A DNA stretch of 59,797 nt from Peptococcaceae bacterium UBA4068 (lineage in GTDB: Bacteria > Bacillota > Dehalobacteriia > UBA4068): positions 1 through 59,797 of the forward strand of contig DFZA01000019.1 of the NCBI GenBank assembly GCA_002382665.1, written 5' to 3'. The position numbers were made by a program, and so were the translations under genes. This document shows positions 45,287 through 54,048 of this stretch, one piece after another. Position 1 is the stretch's first letter. Each line of letters opens with the position of its first letter. The notes beneath the pieces are model-generated. The model worked only from the letters and a program-made list of their open reading frames with translations. It was not told where the DNA came from and ran no database searches.

Positions 45287-45306
45287 TTAGTTAGTCTATC
45301 TAACTA
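45287..45306. promoter_or_regulatory. FabT-type operator upstream of acpP
   Basis: TTAGTTAGTCTATCTAACTA: perfect 7-bp arms TAGTTAG / CTAACTA around TCTAT, overlapping the fabH stop. It matches the operator before fabT (46776-46795). Confidence 0.75.
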
Positions 45307-46257
45307 CCATTTTAAAATACAAGCGGCGCTGGCAAGACCGCCCCCAAAACTACATAGAGCCAGATAATCGCCTCTATGTAATTTGCCTGACCGATTGAGT
45401 TCGTCGACCAAAAGCGGAATGCTAGCCGATGAAGTGTTGCCGTATTTTTCAATATTTATACAGAATTTTTCCGGTGCGATGTCCATTTTTCTGATGGCCG
45501 ATTCGATGATGCGGATATTAGCCTGATGGGGGACAACCCAGGAAATGTCTGATTCCAGCAGGCCTGCGTCGGCAATTACTTGCTGTAAATCGCGGCAAAT
45601 GGCGCCGATGGCAAATTTGAAAGTTTCCTGTCCTTCCATCTGTACATACGGTTTATCGTGTTCATTTTGATAAAACGGTGACATACCGGCAAAAGCGGCA
45701 ATTTTGATCGTTTCTTCGTTACCTTTGGTGTAAAAGACTGATGATAAATAGCAATCTCCTTCGCCGAGCACCATAGCTCCGGCACCGTCGCCGAAGATGA
45801 CGCAGGTAGAACGATCACTCCAATCGAGCATCCGGCTCATACGTTCCGAGCCTATTATCAACATCTTTTGGACTTTGCCGCGGGCAAAATATCCGGCTGC
45901 CGTATCCATCACATAAAGAAATGCGGGGCAGGCGGCATTGACATCCATGGCTGGGCAGCTAGCGCCTAACAACATTTGTACGCTGCAGGCCAGCGGCGGA
46001 CAGATATTATCGCCGCTGACGGTAGAGCAGATGATCATATCAAGTTGGTCTACGGTTGTATCAGCCATTTCCAGGGCTTGCAGTGCTGCCTGATACGCCA
46101 TTTCGGCCGTTGTTTCACTGGTACAGACATGGCGCTGCTTGACACCGACTCTACGGGTGATCCATTCATCGGAGGTATCGACCATCGTCGACAGCTCGTC
46201 GTTGGTCACAATGCGCTCTGGCACATAGTGGCCGGTTCCTAATACCTGAAAATTCAT
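45304..46257 (-). CDS. fabH: 3-oxoacyl-ACP synthase III
   Basis: Starts fatty acid synthesis by condensing acetyl-CoA (or branched acyl-CoA) with malonyl-ACP. The active-site Cys110 lies in NAACPAFLY (more often NAACAGF), His in PHQANIRII and Asn in GNTSSASIP. The N-terminal DTSDEWITRRVGVKQRH is the usual FabH phrase. At 317 residues it is family-typical. It follows fabT and precedes acpP by 135 bases, a spacer that carries the internal operator. Confidence 0.95.
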   Translation of the reverse strand: MNFQVLGTGHYVPERIVTNDELSTMVDTSDEWITRRVGVKQRHVCTSETTAEMAYQAALQALEMADTTVDQLDMIICSTVSGDNICPPLACSVQMLLGASCPAMDVNAACPAFLYVMDTAAGYFARGKVQKMLIIGSERMSRMLDWSDRSTCVIFGDGAGAMVLGEGDCYLSSVFYTKGNEETIKIAAFAGMSPFYQNEHDKPYVQMEGQETFKFAIGAICRDLQQVIADAGLLESDISWVVPHQANIRIIESAIRKMDIAPEKFCINIEKYGNTSSASIPLLVDELNRSGKLHRGDYLALCSFGGGLASAACILKW

Positions 46258-46301
46258 ATTTAAGCTCCAATATTTTTTGACTTATATTAACTTTTGCTAT
46301 T

Positions 46302-46757
46302 TTAGGTTTGGGGAATATTTCTTTTGAAGAAATTATCAAGCCTTAAAATAGTGCGAATCAAATATTCTTTTTCTTCCTCAGTGAATTCCTGTTCGATGGC
46401 CTGCACCATGCTGCGGTGGTAGGCTTTGTGATACTCATCGACTTTGTGTCCATCTTTGGTAAGCTTGACGTGTACCATGCGGCCGTCCAAGGCCGACACT
46501 TGCTTGTGCAGGTACCCTTTACTCTCTAGCTTGTTAATCGCTACGGTGGCTGTGGGGCGCGCAACTTTCATAAACTCAGCGATCTCACTGACCGTTTTCC
46601 CGTTCTCCTTATCGGAACCTACGCATTCCAGCAGATGCATTTCTCTGATGGAAAGGTTGAGGCGGCTGTCGGATCGGAGAAAATCAGATTCCAAGCGCAG
46701 GATATTGTGATAAGTGTCTACCAGGATATTATTGAGCATTAATGAAAAGTTTTGCAA
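46302..46757 (-). CDS. fabT: FabT-like MarR regulator of fatty acid synthesis
   Basis: A 151-residue MarR repressor that in related Firmicutes senses acyl-ACP and lowers fab expression. The recognition region reads KTVSEIAEFMKVARPTATVA followed by INKLESKGYLHKQ and the wing SALDGRMVHVKLT. The start is TTG at 46757 with GGGGAGG eight bases upstream. It heads the operon, and operators occur before fabT and before acpP, as in Streptococcus; function is inferred from this and the family. Confidence 0.9.
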   Translation of the reverse strand: MQNFSLMLNNILVDTYHNILRLESDFLRSDSRLNLSIREMHLLECVGSDKENGKTVSEIAEFMKVARPTATVAINKLESKGYLHKQVSALDGRMVHVKLTKDGHKVDEYHKAYHRSMVQAIEQEFTEEEKEYLIRTILRLDNFFKRNIPQT

Positions 46758-46775
46758 TCCCGACGCCTCCCCTAA

Positions 46776-46795
46776 TTAGTTAGTCTAACTAACTT
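46776..46795. promoter_or_regulatory. FabT-type operator at the fabT start
   Basis: TTAGTTAGTCTAACTAACTT: AGTTAG / CTAACT arms around TCTAA, 19 bases before the fabT start and just after the -10 box. Confidence 0.75.
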
Positions 46796-46805
46796 ATTTT
46801 ATGCT

Positions 46806-46834
46806 ATACTACCTCTAATTATTAATTTTGTCAA
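46806..46834 (-). promoter_or_regulatory. fabT operon promoter
   Basis: On the minus strand TTGACA (46834-46829), 17-base spacer, TAGTAT (46811-46806). The rest of the gap up to 47054 holds a small GGCATTT/AAATGCC hairpin (about 46846-46862) and no gene. Confidence 0.7.
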
Positions 46835-47054
46835 GCAAAAAATGGCATTTAAAAAATGCCGGTCGTATAAAAATCACGAGTCGAGGTTAATTAAGTATTA
46901 ACAGCTCAATTATATAGGTAATAGTTTAAAGAGTCAAATAAAAAAATAAAAATCATTATTAATAATTGGGCGCTTAAAAAAAGGCTTATCCTACCGCCTG
47001 GAGCACTGTCCAAGGAGACGCTGATTGCCCGGCTAAAGCTGAAAATCAGCAGTT

Positions 47055-47339
47055 TTACCCTGTCTGCCGCCGTTCGACGAACCAGCGTCCGAGCCGGTTG
47101 CCGCTGATGGCGGCGCTGTGTTCAAAAAACAGGTAGCTGTGTTGGCCGCTGATTTGCACCGTATACCTGTCGCCCTGGCCGCCGGCTTTGGCCGCGGCCG
47201 AGGGGCGCATCGCCAGAACTTTGTCTATTTTATATTCGCGCCCGTCTTCCCAGGTAATGGCCTGCGGGCGAATACTGCCGTCTGGTTCAAAGACGGCAGC
47301 TACTTTAACATAAACTTTGATGGTGGGTGTTGCTTTCAT
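47055..47339 (-). CDS. Small conserved protein linked to Y-family polymerase
   Basis: A 94-residue protein: KVYVKVAAVFEPDGSIRPQA, TWEDGREYKIDKVLAMRPSA, GGQGDRYTVQISGQHSYLFF and a C-terminal RWFVERRQTG. Small beta-barrel proteins of this type (DUF6504-like) sit beside DNA polymerase IV genes in many Firmicutes; their role is unknown. It follows the ImmA/IrrE gene by 47 bases in the same direction and so belongs with the repressor-protease unit. Confidence 0.75.
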   Translation of the reverse strand: MKATPTIKVYVKVAAVFEPDGSIRPQAITWEDGREYKIDKVLAMRPSAAAKAGGQGDRYTVQISGQHSYLFFEHSAAISGNRLGRWFVERRQTG

Positions 47340-47386
47340 AATTTATAACCTTAAATATACCTTATCTAATAATAGCTAAAATAATC

Positions 47387-47920
47387 TTACCAAACTTTTT
47401 TGAGGAAGTCGCCGCGAACCAGTAACGGCGGTGCAACCGACTCATATCCTTTCTGCTGCAATATCCGCAATTTAAAATCAACCAGCTCGGCAGGCAGATC
47501 GAGAAATTTTGCGGCGGCAAAAATATCGGCATACCCGTCGTTTAAAAGCGAGAGCAGTTGCGAATCGCTGATCAGCAGTTCGGCGGCAAAAATATTGGCC
47601 TCGTATTCGAGCGTTCCGGCATCATCGAAAAGCATAAAATCGGAGAAGGCTTTTTGGGCCGCCGCCTTACGGTGGAGCAGCGCGTGACCAAGCTCATGTG
47701 CCAGTATCATCCGCTGCAGTTCGGGCGAGAGATCATTGTTGACTACTATTACCTGCTGGCGCGATTGCAGCAGGTAAAATCCCTTGCAAGACTCTCGTTC
47801 GCCGCCCATGGAAGATAATAACAGCGAAATATGCAGGTCGCGGCAAAGCTGCCCGGGGTCGGAAGTCCGGTATTTATGCGTCGTTTGCTTGACTTTTTGG
47901 CAAATGTAGTCGATAGACAT
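47387..47920 (-). CDS. ImmA/IrrE-family metallopeptidase
   Basis: A 177-residue zinc protease. The motif ILAHELGHALLHRKAA (HExxH) is preceded by NNDLSPELQRM and followed by YEANIFAAELLIS with the third ligand Glu, all typical of COG2856. In ICEBs1 (ImmA) and Deinococcus (IrrE) such proteases cleave an XRE repressor and switch on target genes after DNA damage. Here an XRE repressor gene lies just upstream and a mutagenic polymerase is divergent, so the same logic is likely. The C-terminal part is short compared with IrrE. AAAGGA precedes the ATG. Confidence 0.88.
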   Translation of the reverse strand: MSIDYICQKVKQTTHKYRTSDPGQLCRDLHISLLLSSMGGERESCKGFYLLQSRQQVIVVNNDLSPELQRMILAHELGHALLHRKAAAQKAFSDFMLFDDAGTLEYEANIFAAELLISDSQLLSLLNDGYADIFAAAKFLDLPAELVDFKLRILQQKGYESVAPPLLVRGDFLKKVW

Positions 47921-47940
47921 AATAAATAATCCTTTTTAAT

Positions 47941-48146
47941 GGCGGGCGGTCTATACCGCTTCAGCTTCAGCGGGCCGAGAAACGAGCGAGACTAGGCGCG
48001 ACCGAAACCGGCGACGCAGGCGTATTAAAGATACGTCGAGGAGACGGTGATGGTCGCAACGACGACCTAGCTGGCTTTTACCTTGCGGTAAAACCACAGC
48101 TAATGCACTAGCTGCGCGTCGTATCGCGAAGTTTATCGACACGCTG
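47941..48146. repeat. Structured intergenic repeat related to the 11.4-kb array
   Basis: A GC-rich stretch between the repressor and protease genes with several hairpins. The element 48067-48102 (CTAGCTGGCTTTTACC ... GGTAAAACCACAGCTA) matches 28 of 36 bases of 11431-11466, with a paired change of C-G to A-T in the stem. No gene is visible; the open frame here is a by-product. Confidence 0.6.
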
Positions 48147-48147
48147 G

Positions 48148-48582
48148 CTAGTCATCTTGTTTGGGGCTGTATATTTTACGGGCCTGTTCTTTACAGGTGA
48201 CATAAGCGGTCATGACCGCCTCGAAGAAGGCGTCTTTTGCTTGCTGGGACAGCGTGCCGCCGGCAAACAGCGCCAGATTTTTTTCCAGCAGCGCCTTGGC
48301 CTCGGCTTCGCCGCGGGCACCGTAGACGGCCTCAATATTTTGCAGCCACGCTTCCTGTTCCATGCCGTATTGGGGGTCGTCGATTTCATCATTGAGCAGG
48401 TAGTCGAGCGAAACTTGCAAGGCACGTGCCAGCTTACGGGCCGTAACCCCCCGCGGTTTGGCATTACCGGTTTCATAGGCGGTGATGGAACGCTGGGATA
48501 CTCCGACAGCGGTGGCCAAAGCGGTTTGGCTCATGCCGATGGTTTCGCGGGCATTTCTTACTTTGTCGGCAAAACTATTCAT
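48148..48582 (-). CDS. XRE family repressor (DdrO/ImmR-like)
   Basis: A 144-residue DNA-binding protein. N-terminal helix-turn-helix: FADKVRNARETIGMSQTALA then VGVSQRSITAYETGNAKPRG (about residues 4-42), the standard Cro/C1 motif. The rest (EAWLQNIEAVYGARGEAEAK) is helical and probably dimerises or is the protease target. The frame is open far upstream only because it runs antisense to the polymerase gene; the ATG at 48582 has AAAGGAAA upstream and matches the repressor start. Repeated TTCATAAWACTTC motifs upstream are likely its operators. Confidence 0.88.
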   Translation of the reverse strand: MNSFADKVRNARETIGMSQTALATAVGVSQRSITAYETGNAKPRGVTARKLARALQVSLDYLLNDEIDDPQYGMEQEAWLQNIEAVYGARGEAEAKALLEKNLALFAGGTLSQQAKDAFFEAVMTAYVTCKEQARKIYSPKQDD

Positions 48583-48609
48583 ATCTGCATTTCCTTTCAA
48601 ACAAAAAAC

Positions 48610-48700
48610 TTCATAAAACTTCATAGTTGCCTCTTGACATCCCTTCCTGAAACTGCTAAGATAATTACGAAATATTAAGAAGGCAAATTCATAATACTTC
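48610..48700. promoter_or_regulatory. Divergent promoter region with repeated operator motifs
   Basis: TTCATAAAACTTC (48610-48622) and TTCATAATACTTC (48688-48700) flank the polymerase promoter TTGACA (48634-48639), 17-base spacer, TAAGAT (48657-48662). AAACTTCAT also repeats with a 10-bp step (48606-48614, 48616-48624). On the minus strand TTGCCT, 17 bases, TATCTT may be the repressor promoter. Confidence 0.65.
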
Positions 48701-48753
48701 CTATTTGCGGATTTGTCAAGCATTGATTTTTTGGCGAAAGGTAGGGGCGGCGG

Positions 48754-50004
48754 ATGTCCGGTCAGCGGCTGATACTGCACAGTGATTTGAACAGCTTTTA
48801 TGCTTCGGTGGAGATGATGCTCGACCCCAAGCTGCGCGGCAAGGCGGTGGCGGTTTGCGGCAGTTGCGAGGATCGCCACGGCATAGTGCTGGCCAAATCC
48901 GAGCCGGCCAAAAAAGCCGGCGTCAAAACCGGCATGGTTAATTGGCAAGCAAAACAGCGCTGCCCGAGTCTGATCATAGTGCCGCCACAATTTGAACAGT
49001 ATCTCAAGTATTCGCGGCTGACGCGGGAGATTTATCAGCGTTACACCGACCAGATAGAGCCGTTTGGTATCGACGAATGTTGGCTCGATGTGACGGACAG
49101 CCAGGGGTTGCTCGGTACGGGCCGGCAGATCGCGGAAAATATCCGTCAATCCGTATGCTGTGAGCTGGGATTGACGGTCAGTATCGGTGTTTCTTTCAAT
49201 AAAGTTTTTGCCAAGCTGGGATCGGATTTGCGTAAGCCCGACGCGGTGACTGTGATCGACGAGGATAATTTTCGGCAGGTGATTTGGCAGCTGCCGGCCA
49301 ACCAACTGCTTTTTGTTGGGCGCGCTACCGAGTGCAAGCTGACCGAACAGGGCATTCGCACCATCGGCGATATTGTCGCCGCCGGCGCTGATACGATGCA
49401 GCGGTTGCTGGGCAAAAACGGCGGCCTGCTCTGGCTTTATGCCAGCGGACTTGACCAGGCACGCGTGGTCACTGACGACCTGCGGCCGCTGGTAAAATCG
49501 GTTAGCCATGGCATTACCTGTCGCGATGATCTCGTCAATAACGACGAGGTTTGGATGGTGCTGCTGGAGCTTTCGCAGGATATCGGGCATAAGTTGCGCC
49601 TGCATCAACTGTATGCCTGCGGCGTACAGTTAGCCGTCAAAGACAAGCTGCTGAGTTACCGCCAGTTCCAGGCGCCGTTGGACGTGCCCAGCCAAAGCCC
49701 TATGGAGATTGCCGTCAAAGCGCGGGATTTGTTCGTCAAAAATTACGGTTGGCAGAACCGGGTGCGGGCGCTGACAGTGCGGGCGTTTAATCTGATCCCC
49801 GGCAGTTGGCCGCAGCAGATGAATGTTTTTGACGATCAGCGTAAGAGGCGGCAGCGGCAGCTTTTGGAGCAAACCATGGATGAGCTGCGCGGGCGCTTTG
49901 GTAACCGCGCGATCTATAACGCGGTTTTGCTGCGCGAGCTGAAAATGGCGGAACATGTCATCTGCAATTTCAGCTATGATTTAAATTCGCTGCATATAAA
50001 TTAA
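48754..50004 (+). CDS. dinB: DNA polymerase IV (Y-family, DinB)
   Basis: An error-prone translesion polymerase of 416 residues. The first catalytic Asp lies in ILHSDLNSFYASVE, the Asp-Glu pair in FGIDECWLDVTDS, the thumb/helix-hairpin region around ATECKLTEQGIRTIGDIVAAG, and the little-finger domain follows. A C-terminal Arg-rich segment (RKRRQRQLLEQ) is unusual but fits the little finger. It stands divergent from the XRE repressor; no LexA box is obvious, so control by the repressor/protease pair is proposed. The start ATG follows GAAAGGTAGGGG. Confidence 0.92.
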   Translation: MSGQRLILHSDLNSFYASVEMMLDPKLRGKAVAVCGSCEDRHGIVLAKSEPAKKAGVKTGMVNWQAKQRCPSLIIVPPQFEQYLKYSRLTREIYQRYTDQIEPFGIDECWLDVTDSQGLLGTGRQIAENIRQSVCCELGLTVSIGVSFNKVFAKLGSDLRKPDAVTVIDEDNFRQVIWQLPANQLLFVGRATECKLTEQGIRTIGDIVAAGADTMQRLLGKNGGLLWLYASGLDQARVVTDDLRPLVKSVSHGITCRDDLVNNDEVWMVLLELSQDIGHKLRLHQLYACGVQLAVKDKLLSYRQFQAPLDVPSQSPMEIAVKARDLFVKNYGWQNRVRALTVRAFNLIPGSWPQQMNVFDDQRKRRQRQLLEQTMDELRGRFGNRAIYNAVLLRELKMAEHVICNFSYDLNSLHIN

Positions 50005-50190
50005 AAAAATCACATCTTATTAGAGGAAATATTTGATGTTAGAATAATAAATATATAATAAATGTTATAAATCAGTTATCAATTGTCTGACAATGGGGCA
50101 TATTGTCGAATATTGCATACTGAATGCGTTTTGATTATGCAATTATTTGCCGCTGCAATACGGCAACAAAATATATAAGAGGGTAGTTAT

Positions 50191-51444
50191 ATGAAAATCA
50201 GTAAGCCGTTGTTGATCGGCGTCATTGCGGTTGTCGCTGTATTGATTATTGTATTTTGTGTGCAAAAGGCCGAACCGAAGCTGGAGAATTTTGTTAGCGT
50301 TAATACATATGCCAGCGGCCAATTTACGGACGTACCATCATCAGCCTGGTATGCGGAGAATGTCGAGTCCGCGTATAAGCTGGGATTGATGAAGGGCTCG
50401 AGCGATACGACTTTCAATCCTCAGGGGAACATCACTATCGGCGAGACGATTGCTCTGTCCTGCCGGTTATATAGTATCTATTATGGTGACGGTGAGAAGT
50501 TTGCCGAGACTGATCCCTGGTATAAGGCATATGTAACCTATGCAGCGGATAAAGGTATTATTAAAAATAAGTATGACGATTACAACGCCAGTGCGACAAG
50601 AGCCGATTTTGCCCGGATTTTGGCGGCAGCCTTGCCGAGTAAAGCTCTTGAAAAAATTAACGATATCAAAAGCGGCGCTATTCCTGATATTGCCTACGGT
50701 GAAAATTACGAAAACGCGGTTTATAAATTGTACCGCGCCGGTATATTGACCGGTAGTGATGAAATCGGTACGTTTGCGCCAACGAGCTATATATCCCGCG
50801 GAGAGGTGGCTACCATAGCGGCGCGCATGGCGGACAAAAAGCTGCGCAAAAACGTATCGTTGTCTTTGTATGCCCAATGTTCTCCGGCTGTTTACCGAAT
50901 TAATTTTTATAATAAAAATGGGGAGTATGTCAGCAGTTACAGCACGTTTTTTATCAACGATCAAGGCGATGCCATCGTCAATTATTTGGCAATCAAGGAT
51001 ATGGCGTCCGCAGATATCTGTTTTGAAGACAGTGATGAAACCTATCCGGTTGAATCGATATTAGGTTACAATGCTGATAAAAACATTGCCGTTATCCATG
51101 TTAATGATGGTAGTGATTTTAAATCTCTTAAAATAGCCAACCCAAGTGAGGTTGCCAGAGGCCAGAAGGTCTATTATTTAGACTGCCGGCTTGATTTAGG
51201 CGACAAAAATACGATTGCTAAAACGACGGTAATCAATCCTAAAGAAATGTATGCCGATGGCTTTTATCTAAAACTAAACTCTAAATATAAGGCATCTGAG
51301 GATTACGGAGGCGTTTTGCTAAATGAAAAAGGTGAGGCGATAGGTGCGCTTTCTAGCTATTCGGTTGACGACGGATATCAATTGGCTGTGCCTCTTTGTG
51401 ATCTTAAATCTTATTATTTCGACAAGCCTATTAAATTAGACTAA
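50191..51444 (+). CDS. SLH protein with catalytically dead trypsin-like domain
   Basis: A 417-residue surface protein: N-terminal anchor (about 8-24), three SLH repeats (about 42-222) and a trypsin-like fold (about 229-410). Compared with the intact paralogue at 52288, the catalytic His is Leu266 (NYL for NYH), the Asp is Asn298 (KNIA for KDIA) and the Ser is replaced (Tyr372), while flanking strands are kept. It is therefore a pseudo-protease, presumably a binding or regulatory protein. Start: ATG after GAGGG. It lies first in a row of three paralogues. The 50005-50190 gap upstream is AT-rich without a gene. Confidence 0.88.
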   Translation: MKISKPLLIGVIAVVAVLIIVFCVQKAEPKLENFVSVNTYASGQFTDVPSSAWYAENVESAYKLGLMKGSSDTTFNPQGNITIGETIALSCRLYSIYYGDGEKFAETDPWYKAYVTYAADKGIIKNKYDDYNASATRADFARILAAALPSKALEKINDIKSGAIPDIAYGENYENAVYKLYRAGILTGSDEIGTFAPTSYISRGEVATIAARMADKKLRKNVSLSLYAQCSPAVYRINFYNKNGEYVSSYSTFFINDQGDAIVNYLAIKDMASADICFEDSDETYPVESILGYNADKNIAVIHVNDGSDFKSLKIANPSEVARGQKVYYLDCRLDLGDKNTIAKTTVINPKEMYADGFYLKLNSKYKASEDYGGVLLNEKGEAIGALSSYSVDDGYQLAVPLCDLKSYYFDKPIKLD

Positions 51445-51493
51445 AGTCGGTTATTGATAAAGGAAGCGTAAAAAGCAGAGAGGGTGATCGTTT

Positions 51494-52177
51494 GTGAATC
51501 ATAGAAAGCTGTTAATGATTGGCGGCGGAGCGGTTATTGTCGTATTGATTGTTGTTTTTTGTATGATTAAATCGCCAAAAGCGGAACCAACACTGGCCAA
51601 TTTTGCAAACGTTAATACATATACCAGCGGCCAATTTCTGGATGTTTCGGCATCGGCCTGGTATGCGGATAATGTAGCGACTGTGTATCGGCTGGGTTTG
51701 ATGAAGGGCGTAAACGCGACAATTTTCAATGCTCAGGGTAATATTACTATTGGAGAAACGATTGCTTTGGCTGACAGATTATATAGTATATATTATGCTG
51801 ACGGCGAGGAATTCGCCGCTGCCGATCCTTGGTACAAGCCTTATGTAACTTATGCTCTGGATAAAGGTATTATAACTTATGAGTATGATTATTATGATAC
51901 CAAGGCGACAAGAGCCGAATTTGCTCAGATTTTGGCCGGAGCTCTGCCTAGTGAGGCTCTTGGCCAAATTAACGATATCAAAAACGGCGCTATTCCTGAT
52001 ATTCCCTACGGTGAAAATTACGAAAACGCTGTTTATAAACTATACCGCGCCGGTATATTGACCGGCAATGATGAAATCGGTACGTTTACGCCGGCGAGTT
52101 ACATATCTCGCGGCGAGGTGGCTGCCATCGCAGCGCGTATGGCCGACCAGAACCTGCGTAAAGGCCTCTCGTTATAG
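51494..52177 (+). CDS. SLH-only paralogue, truncated by an in-frame stop
   Basis: A 227-residue protein with the anchor and three SLH repeats of its neighbours but no protease domain. Its last residues (LRKGLSL) align with the boundary of the longer paralogue; a TAG follows, and the next 40-60 bases still resemble the paralogue's protease start (SLYGISLNY after the stop). It is thus a truncation product of a duplicated gene rather than a designed short form, though it may be expressed: GTG start with GAGGGTG eight bases upstream and intact SLH repeats. Confidence 0.82.
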   Translation: MNHRKLLMIGGGAVIVVLIVVFCMIKSPKAEPTLANFANVNTYTSGQFLDVSASAWYADNVATVYRLGLMKGVNATIFNAQGNITIGETIALADRLYSIYYADGEEFAAADPWYKPYVTYALDKGIITYEYDYYDTKATRAEFAQILAGALPSEALGQINDIKNGAIPDIPYGENYENAVYKLYRAGILTGNDEIGTFTPASYISRGEVAAIAARMADQNLRKGLSL

Positions 52178-52287
52178 TCTTTGTATGGTATATCTCTAAA
52201 TTATGCTTCTGTGTTTAAAGTTAATTACATATAAGTAAGGTGGTAATTTAAAGGAAGGGTAAAAAAACAAGGAAAGAGGATGATTGT

Positions 52288-53922
52288 ATGAAACGCAAGG
52301 CAGTGTTTTTGATTATCGTCGGCTTGATTGTTTTAATCTGTTCGGGGGCATCAATGGCGGCGGAACCGGGTTTTGCTAATTTTACAAATGTCAACACCTA
52401 TGAAAACGGCCAGTTTAAGGATGTTCCTTCCTCGGCATGGTATGCTGATAATGTGGCAACAGCTTACGAGCTGGGTCTGATGAAGGGCTCAAATGATACG
52501 ACTTTTAATGCTCAGGGCAATATTACTATCGGAGAATCTATTGCCTTGGCCAGCCGCCTTTATAGTATATATAATGCTGACGGTCAGACTTTTGCACAGG
52601 GTAACCCATGGTATCAAGTATATGTTGATTATGTGTTGGGGAAAAATATCATTGTCAAACCGTATGCCGATTATACTAAAAAGGCCACGCGGGCCGAGTT
52701 TGCCGTGATTTTAGCTGGTGCTCTGCCGAGTGAGGCTTTAGCAGAAATAAATGCAATTGTGGATGGTGCTATTCCCGATGTTTCTTCTTCCTCAGCTTAT
52801 AGCGGTGCGGTATACAAGCTATATAGGGCAGGCATATTAACAGGTAATGATGCTAAAGGCACTTTTACGCCGGATAGTTATATCAGCCGCAATGCGGTGG
52901 CTGCCATAGTAACACGTATGGCGGACCAAAGCCTGCGGCAGCATTTAACTTTAAAATTAACAACGGGTTCAAAACTTTCTCCGTCACAGATATATCAACA
53001 ATGTTCGCCTGCGGTTGTTTATATCGAAGTATATGATGAAGATGGAGAGTGTTTAGCAACTGGTAGCGGTTTCTTCATAAACAATAAAGGTAAATTGGTT
53101 ACTAATTATCATGTTATAGCGGGCGCATCATCGGCAAAAGTTTTCTTCCCTAATGATGATACCGGTTATGATGTTAAATATATTTGTGGGTTTAACGCAG
53201 TCAAGGATATTGCAATTTTACAAACAGATTGCTCTAACACTGCTTATCTGTATACAGGTGATTCCGATGATATAACTCACGGCCAGGTTGTTTATGCGAT
53301 TGGCAGTCCAATGGGTTATGAAAATACCATTTCCGATGGTATTATTTCTAACATTTCTCATAAGGACAATTCAGTTTCGGAAATCCAGACTACTGCGGCA
53401 ATTTCTTCTGGTAGCAGCGGCAGCCCTTTAATTAATGAATATGGAGAAGCAGTTGGGATTATTTATGCATCAGATGACAGTGGCCAGAACCTTAATTTCG
53501 CCTTACCTATTAACTTAGTTAATACTATTAAACCAATCCAAATAACATTGGATGGGTTGGACAGTTATATAAGCAAATTTTATAATATTGGCAAAATATC
53601 GTCATATACAACATGTTCAGATGTGCCCGATTTTGGGGCAATGTTTGCAGCCAAACCGCTTGATTCTTGGCATGAATTTGATGAATATGATTATTACTAT
53701 TATGATTACGATTACGTAGAAACTATGGATGCCGTTGGTTTTAGTTCGTCAGATGCTGTGGATCCGATAATTGTTTATGAATCAGTACTTGCGGATTGGG
53801 GATTTGAAAGTTACTATGCATATTGGGATGATGATATGTATGATAGCTGTTATTTCAAAGACGACGTTGGTGTATGGATAACATGTTATGATGGGAAAAT
53901 AGAGATTTGTGTTTCACCGTGA
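52288..53922 (+). CDS. SLH-anchored trypsin-like serine protease (DegP-like)
   Basis: A 544-residue secreted protease bound to the cell surface. Signal peptide (1-25), three SLH repeats (about 42-220), then a chymotrypsin/HtrA-like domain (about 235-415) with a complete triad: His275 (TNYHVI), Asp307 (VKDIAIL) and Ser377 (GSSGSPL). A C-terminal domain of unknown type (about 425-544) is Asp/Tyr-rich (EYDYYYYDYDYV). No PDZ domain is seen. It is the only catalytically complete member of the triplet. A terminator follows. GAGG eight bases before the ATG. Confidence 0.9.
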   Translation: MKRKAVFLIIVGLIVLICSGASMAAEPGFANFTNVNTYENGQFKDVPSSAWYADNVATAYELGLMKGSNDTTFNAQGNITIGESIALASRLYSIYNADGQTFAQGNPWYQVYVDYVLGKNIIVKPYADYTKKATRAEFAVILAGALPSEALAEINAIVDGAIPDVSSSSAYSGAVYKLYRAGILTGNDAKGTFTPDSYISRNAVAAIVTRMADQSLRQHLTLKLTTGSKLSPSQIYQQCSPAVVYIEVYDEDGECLATGSGFFINNKGKLVTNYHVIAGASSAKVFFPNDDTGYDVKYICGFNAVKDIAILQTDCSNTAYLYTGDSDDITHGQVVYAIGSPMGYENTISDGIISNISHKDNSVSEIQTTAAISSGSSGSPLINEYGEAVGIIYASDDSGQNLNFALPINLVNTIKPIQITLDGLDSYISKFYNIGKISSYTTCSDVPDFGAMFAAKPLDSWHEFDEYDYYYYDYDYVETMDAVGFSSSDAVDPIIVYESVLADWGFESYYAYWDDDMYDSCYFKDDVGVWITCYDGKIEICVSP

Positions 53923-53937
53923 TCTGTAAGCGAAAAA

Positions 53938-53967
53938 CGGTTAAGGTTTTGTCTTAGCCGCTTTTTT
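53938..53967 (+). terminator. Terminator of the SLH protease unit
   Basis: CGGTTAAG pairs with CTTAGCCG around TTTTGT-type loop, followed by CTTTTTT. Confidence 0.75.
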
Positions 53968-54048
53968 GTTGCGGGGCTTTAAATATTTTGATAGATCCGC
54001 CGATAAAGTAGCATACTTATACTAGAAAATATTTTGTTAGAGGCGGAT

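Noticed and set aside
48583..49608. Long minus-strand open frame continuing upstream of the XRE repressor
   Set aside because: It lies antisense to dinB and has no ribosome site or recognisable protein. The repressor starts at 48582.
45264..50115. Shared 15-mer ATATTGTCGAATATT upstream of acpP and of the SLH pseudo-protease
   Set aside because: A single AT-rich 15-base match is expected by chance in a window of this size.
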